Of a DNA stretch of 64,000 nt, positions 62,997-64,000 are shown in pieces (within the stretch, counting starts at the first letter, position 1; every line of letters starts with the position of its first letter). This DNA is from Mycobacterium paragordonae (lineage in GTDB: Bacteria > Actinomycetota > Actinomycetes > Mycobacteriales > Mycobacteriaceae), in the NCBI RefSeq assembly GCF_003614435.1, contig NZ_CP025546.1, positions 3,100,001 to 3,164,000 of the forward strand. Reading direction: 5' to 3'. The notes beneath the pieces are model-generated. The model saw nothing but the letters and a program-made list of their open reading frames with translations. It made no database searches and had not been told where the DNA came from. The position numbers were made by a program, and so were the translations under genes.

Positions 62997-63698
62997 TTAG
63001 TGAGGGATCTCCTCTAGGCCGTTGGCGGCTAGAGTTGCGGTCATCGCGGCGACGACCCGGTCAGCGGGCCACTCGTCTGGTGCGGAAATGAGCATTCCTC
63101 CGGCCAGCTCCGTGGACGTCAGTCCTTCTTCTAGCTGGCTTATCGTTCCCAATTCTGTGTTGACCCACGTTCGGTAGCCGACGGGGATCTTCCATCCGCC
63201 ACGGCGGGCCGTGCGGGTCACCAGCAGGTCGGACAAACTCAGGGCGGCAGGCGTCCAAGCCTCGGCAACAGCGGCGCAGAGCGCGTCACCCATCTCCGCT
63301 GTGACCCCGCCGGGCGCTATCTCACGTACATCAATGGCGATGGCGTGAAGGGGAACACGTCGTCCCTGTGATCGCGATCCCGCTGAAACTTGCACATGAA
63401 GCGCAGCCGCAGGGCCTTTCCCTGAGACCGTGAACAGATAGCCGCTCTCCGGTTCCGGATCGCCGAATGTTCCAGTTGTGACGTGGCTTCTTACGATGTC
63501 CGCCAACGCTTCTGGCGTTCCCCGCCATTCTTGATGCTGTGGTGTTTCCCAGCTAGGTATCGACAGCGCATACGCCAATGTGGACAAGAGTGCGTCGGTG
63601 CGGCGGGCGATCCATTCTGGCGACTCTCCGGTAGCGACCCAAATCGCATTCAATGAAAAGTCGGCAGCCCAGATAGGCCGCACTTGCGAGAGGGTCAC
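62997..63698 (-). CDS. Immunity protein of a polymorphic toxin (Imm52-like)
   Basis: 233 residues, Trp-rich N-terminus (RPIWAADFSLNAIWVA, then PEWIARRTDALLSTLAYAL, then PSWETPQHQEWRGTPE), alpha plus beta pattern, C-terminal AERPADR-like region reading EWPADRVVAAMTATLAANG. It resembles the Imm52 family, which pairs with Tox-REase-5 toxins. ATG at 63698 overlaps the toxin stop as ATGA, the classic toxin-then-immunity order. It is expected to bind and block the toxin in the producing cell. Family name is by recognition only. Confidence 0.65.
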   Translation of the reverse strand: MTLSQVRPIWAADFSLNAIWVATGESPEWIARRTDALLSTLAYALSIPSWETPQHQEWRGTPEALADIVRSHVTTGTFGDPEPESGYLFTVSGKGPAAALHVQVSAGSRSQGRRVPLHAIAIDVREIAPGGVTAEMGDALCAAVAEAWTPAALSLSDLLVTRTARRGGWKIPVGYRTWVNTELGTISQLEEGLTSTELAGGMLISAPDEWPADRVVAAMTATLAANGLEEIPH

Positions 63699-64000
63699 AG
63701 TTTCGGAGTGTAGATGACGGTTACGTCAAACAACCGTCGCCGCTCAAACAGCTGGCGGAGGGCTGCCGCCCCGTACGGATCCGAGACATGCCACTCCAAG
63801 ATCGCACCCTCTGGTAGGGCGTCGAGCTGACGCTGTGCCTGCCCAAAGGCCCCTTCCGCTCGGCTCAACCAGTAACTGTTACCAGGTTGGAACGCCATGC
63901 CTCTGAACCCGTCCTTGGCTTCGAGAAACACTTCTTGAGCCCCCCGGTAGGTATGACCGTCGTAGTCGACTGGTGACCCGGTCTCGGGGTTGATTTCTAC
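63695..64000 (-). CDS. Polymorphic toxin C-terminus, Tox-REase-5-like (5' end outside window)
   Basis: The frame is open to the window edge, so about 101 C-terminal residues are visible and the N-terminal export region is unknown. Visible text: NPETGSPVDYDGHTYRGAQE, then VFLEAKDGFRGMAF with the E-x-K nuclease motif, then RQLDALPEGAILEWHVSDPY and FDVTVIYTPKL. The E-A-K core with surrounding strands fits the restriction-fold toxin group Tox-REase-5. In mycobacteria such toxins are often carried by large ESX-secreted proteins; that link is inference here. GTG 63931 is only an internal codon, not a start. Confidence 0.65.
   Translation of the reverse strand, partial: VEINPETGSPVDYDGHTYRGAQEVFLEAKDGFRGMAFQPGNSYWLSRAEGAFGQAQRQLDALPEGAILEWHVSDPYGAAALRQLFERRRLFDVTVIYTPKL

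Overview
The window is mycobacterial. GC content is high, GTG and TTG starts are common, genes overlap by 4 bp, and there are PE_PGRS genes. From 1 to about 35.2 kb the gene order matches the Mycobacterium tuberculosis tyrS-to-Rv1719 segment: tyrS, lprJ-like, Rv1691, Rv1692, Rv1693, tlyA, ppnK, recN, steA, steB/mctB, pyrG, Rv1700, xerD, then parA-scpA-scpB-rluB-cmk-der and the Rv1714-Rv1719 block. The PE_PGRS genes point to a slow grower. The species is not M. tuberculosis, because the backbone carries extra insertions and everything after the tRNA is foreign.

Region 1 (1-3.7 kb): the 3' end of tyrS faces a three-gene minus-strand RiPP-type locus. It has a 26-codon peptide gene with a good ribosome binding site, a YcaO protein, and a TfuA-like protein whose start overlaps the YcaO stop. 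Region 2 (3.9-11.2 kb): an lprJ-like secreted DUF732 protein without a lipobox cysteine, then three tandem minus-strand PE_PGRS genes. The middle one carries a 1-nt frameshift, and one lacks the Tyr of the YxxxD/E secretion motif.

Region 3 (11.3-30 kb): conserved housekeeping genes. They cover rRNA methylation, NAD phosphorylation, DNA repair, septation, CTP synthesis, site-specific recombination, chromosome condensation, pseudouridylation, dCMP/CMP phosphorylation and ribosome assembly. tlyA is extended in frame by three 57-bp tandem repeats that still run into the ppnK start. Region 4 (30.1-35.2 kb): a promoter followed by a compact catabolic operon (SDR, 3-hydroxyacyl-CoA dehydrogenase, cyclase, cupin, BKACE, IclR regulator, lipocalin-like).

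Region 5 (35.2-64 kb): tRNA-Pro(GGG) is followed at once by a tyrosine integrase and an excisionase. This marks the left end of an integrated island whose right end I could not find, so it probably runs past the window. It carries: (a) integration, replication and regulatory genes with many tiny overlapping ORFs; (b) a membrane and secreted gene cluster ending in a Ser/Thr protein kinase; (c) a coiled-coil CHAT caspase-like protein; (d) a two-gene PD-(D/E)XK nuclease-like module; (e) a serine recombinase; (f) a type I restriction-modification operon with a GIY-YIG/DUF4357 gene between hsdS and hsdR, followed by an HhH-glycosylase-like gene and a second GIY-YIG gene, with a third GIY-YIG-like gene and a DUF429 gene nearby; (g) at the right edge, the C-terminus of a restriction-fold polymorphic toxin with its overlapping immunity gene. 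The island reads as a defence and competition island. The best candidates for undescribed biology are the TfuA-YcaO peptide locus, the GIY-YIG/HhH-extended type I operon, the CHAT protein and the kinase cluster.

All family names come from motif recognition by eye. No database search was run.
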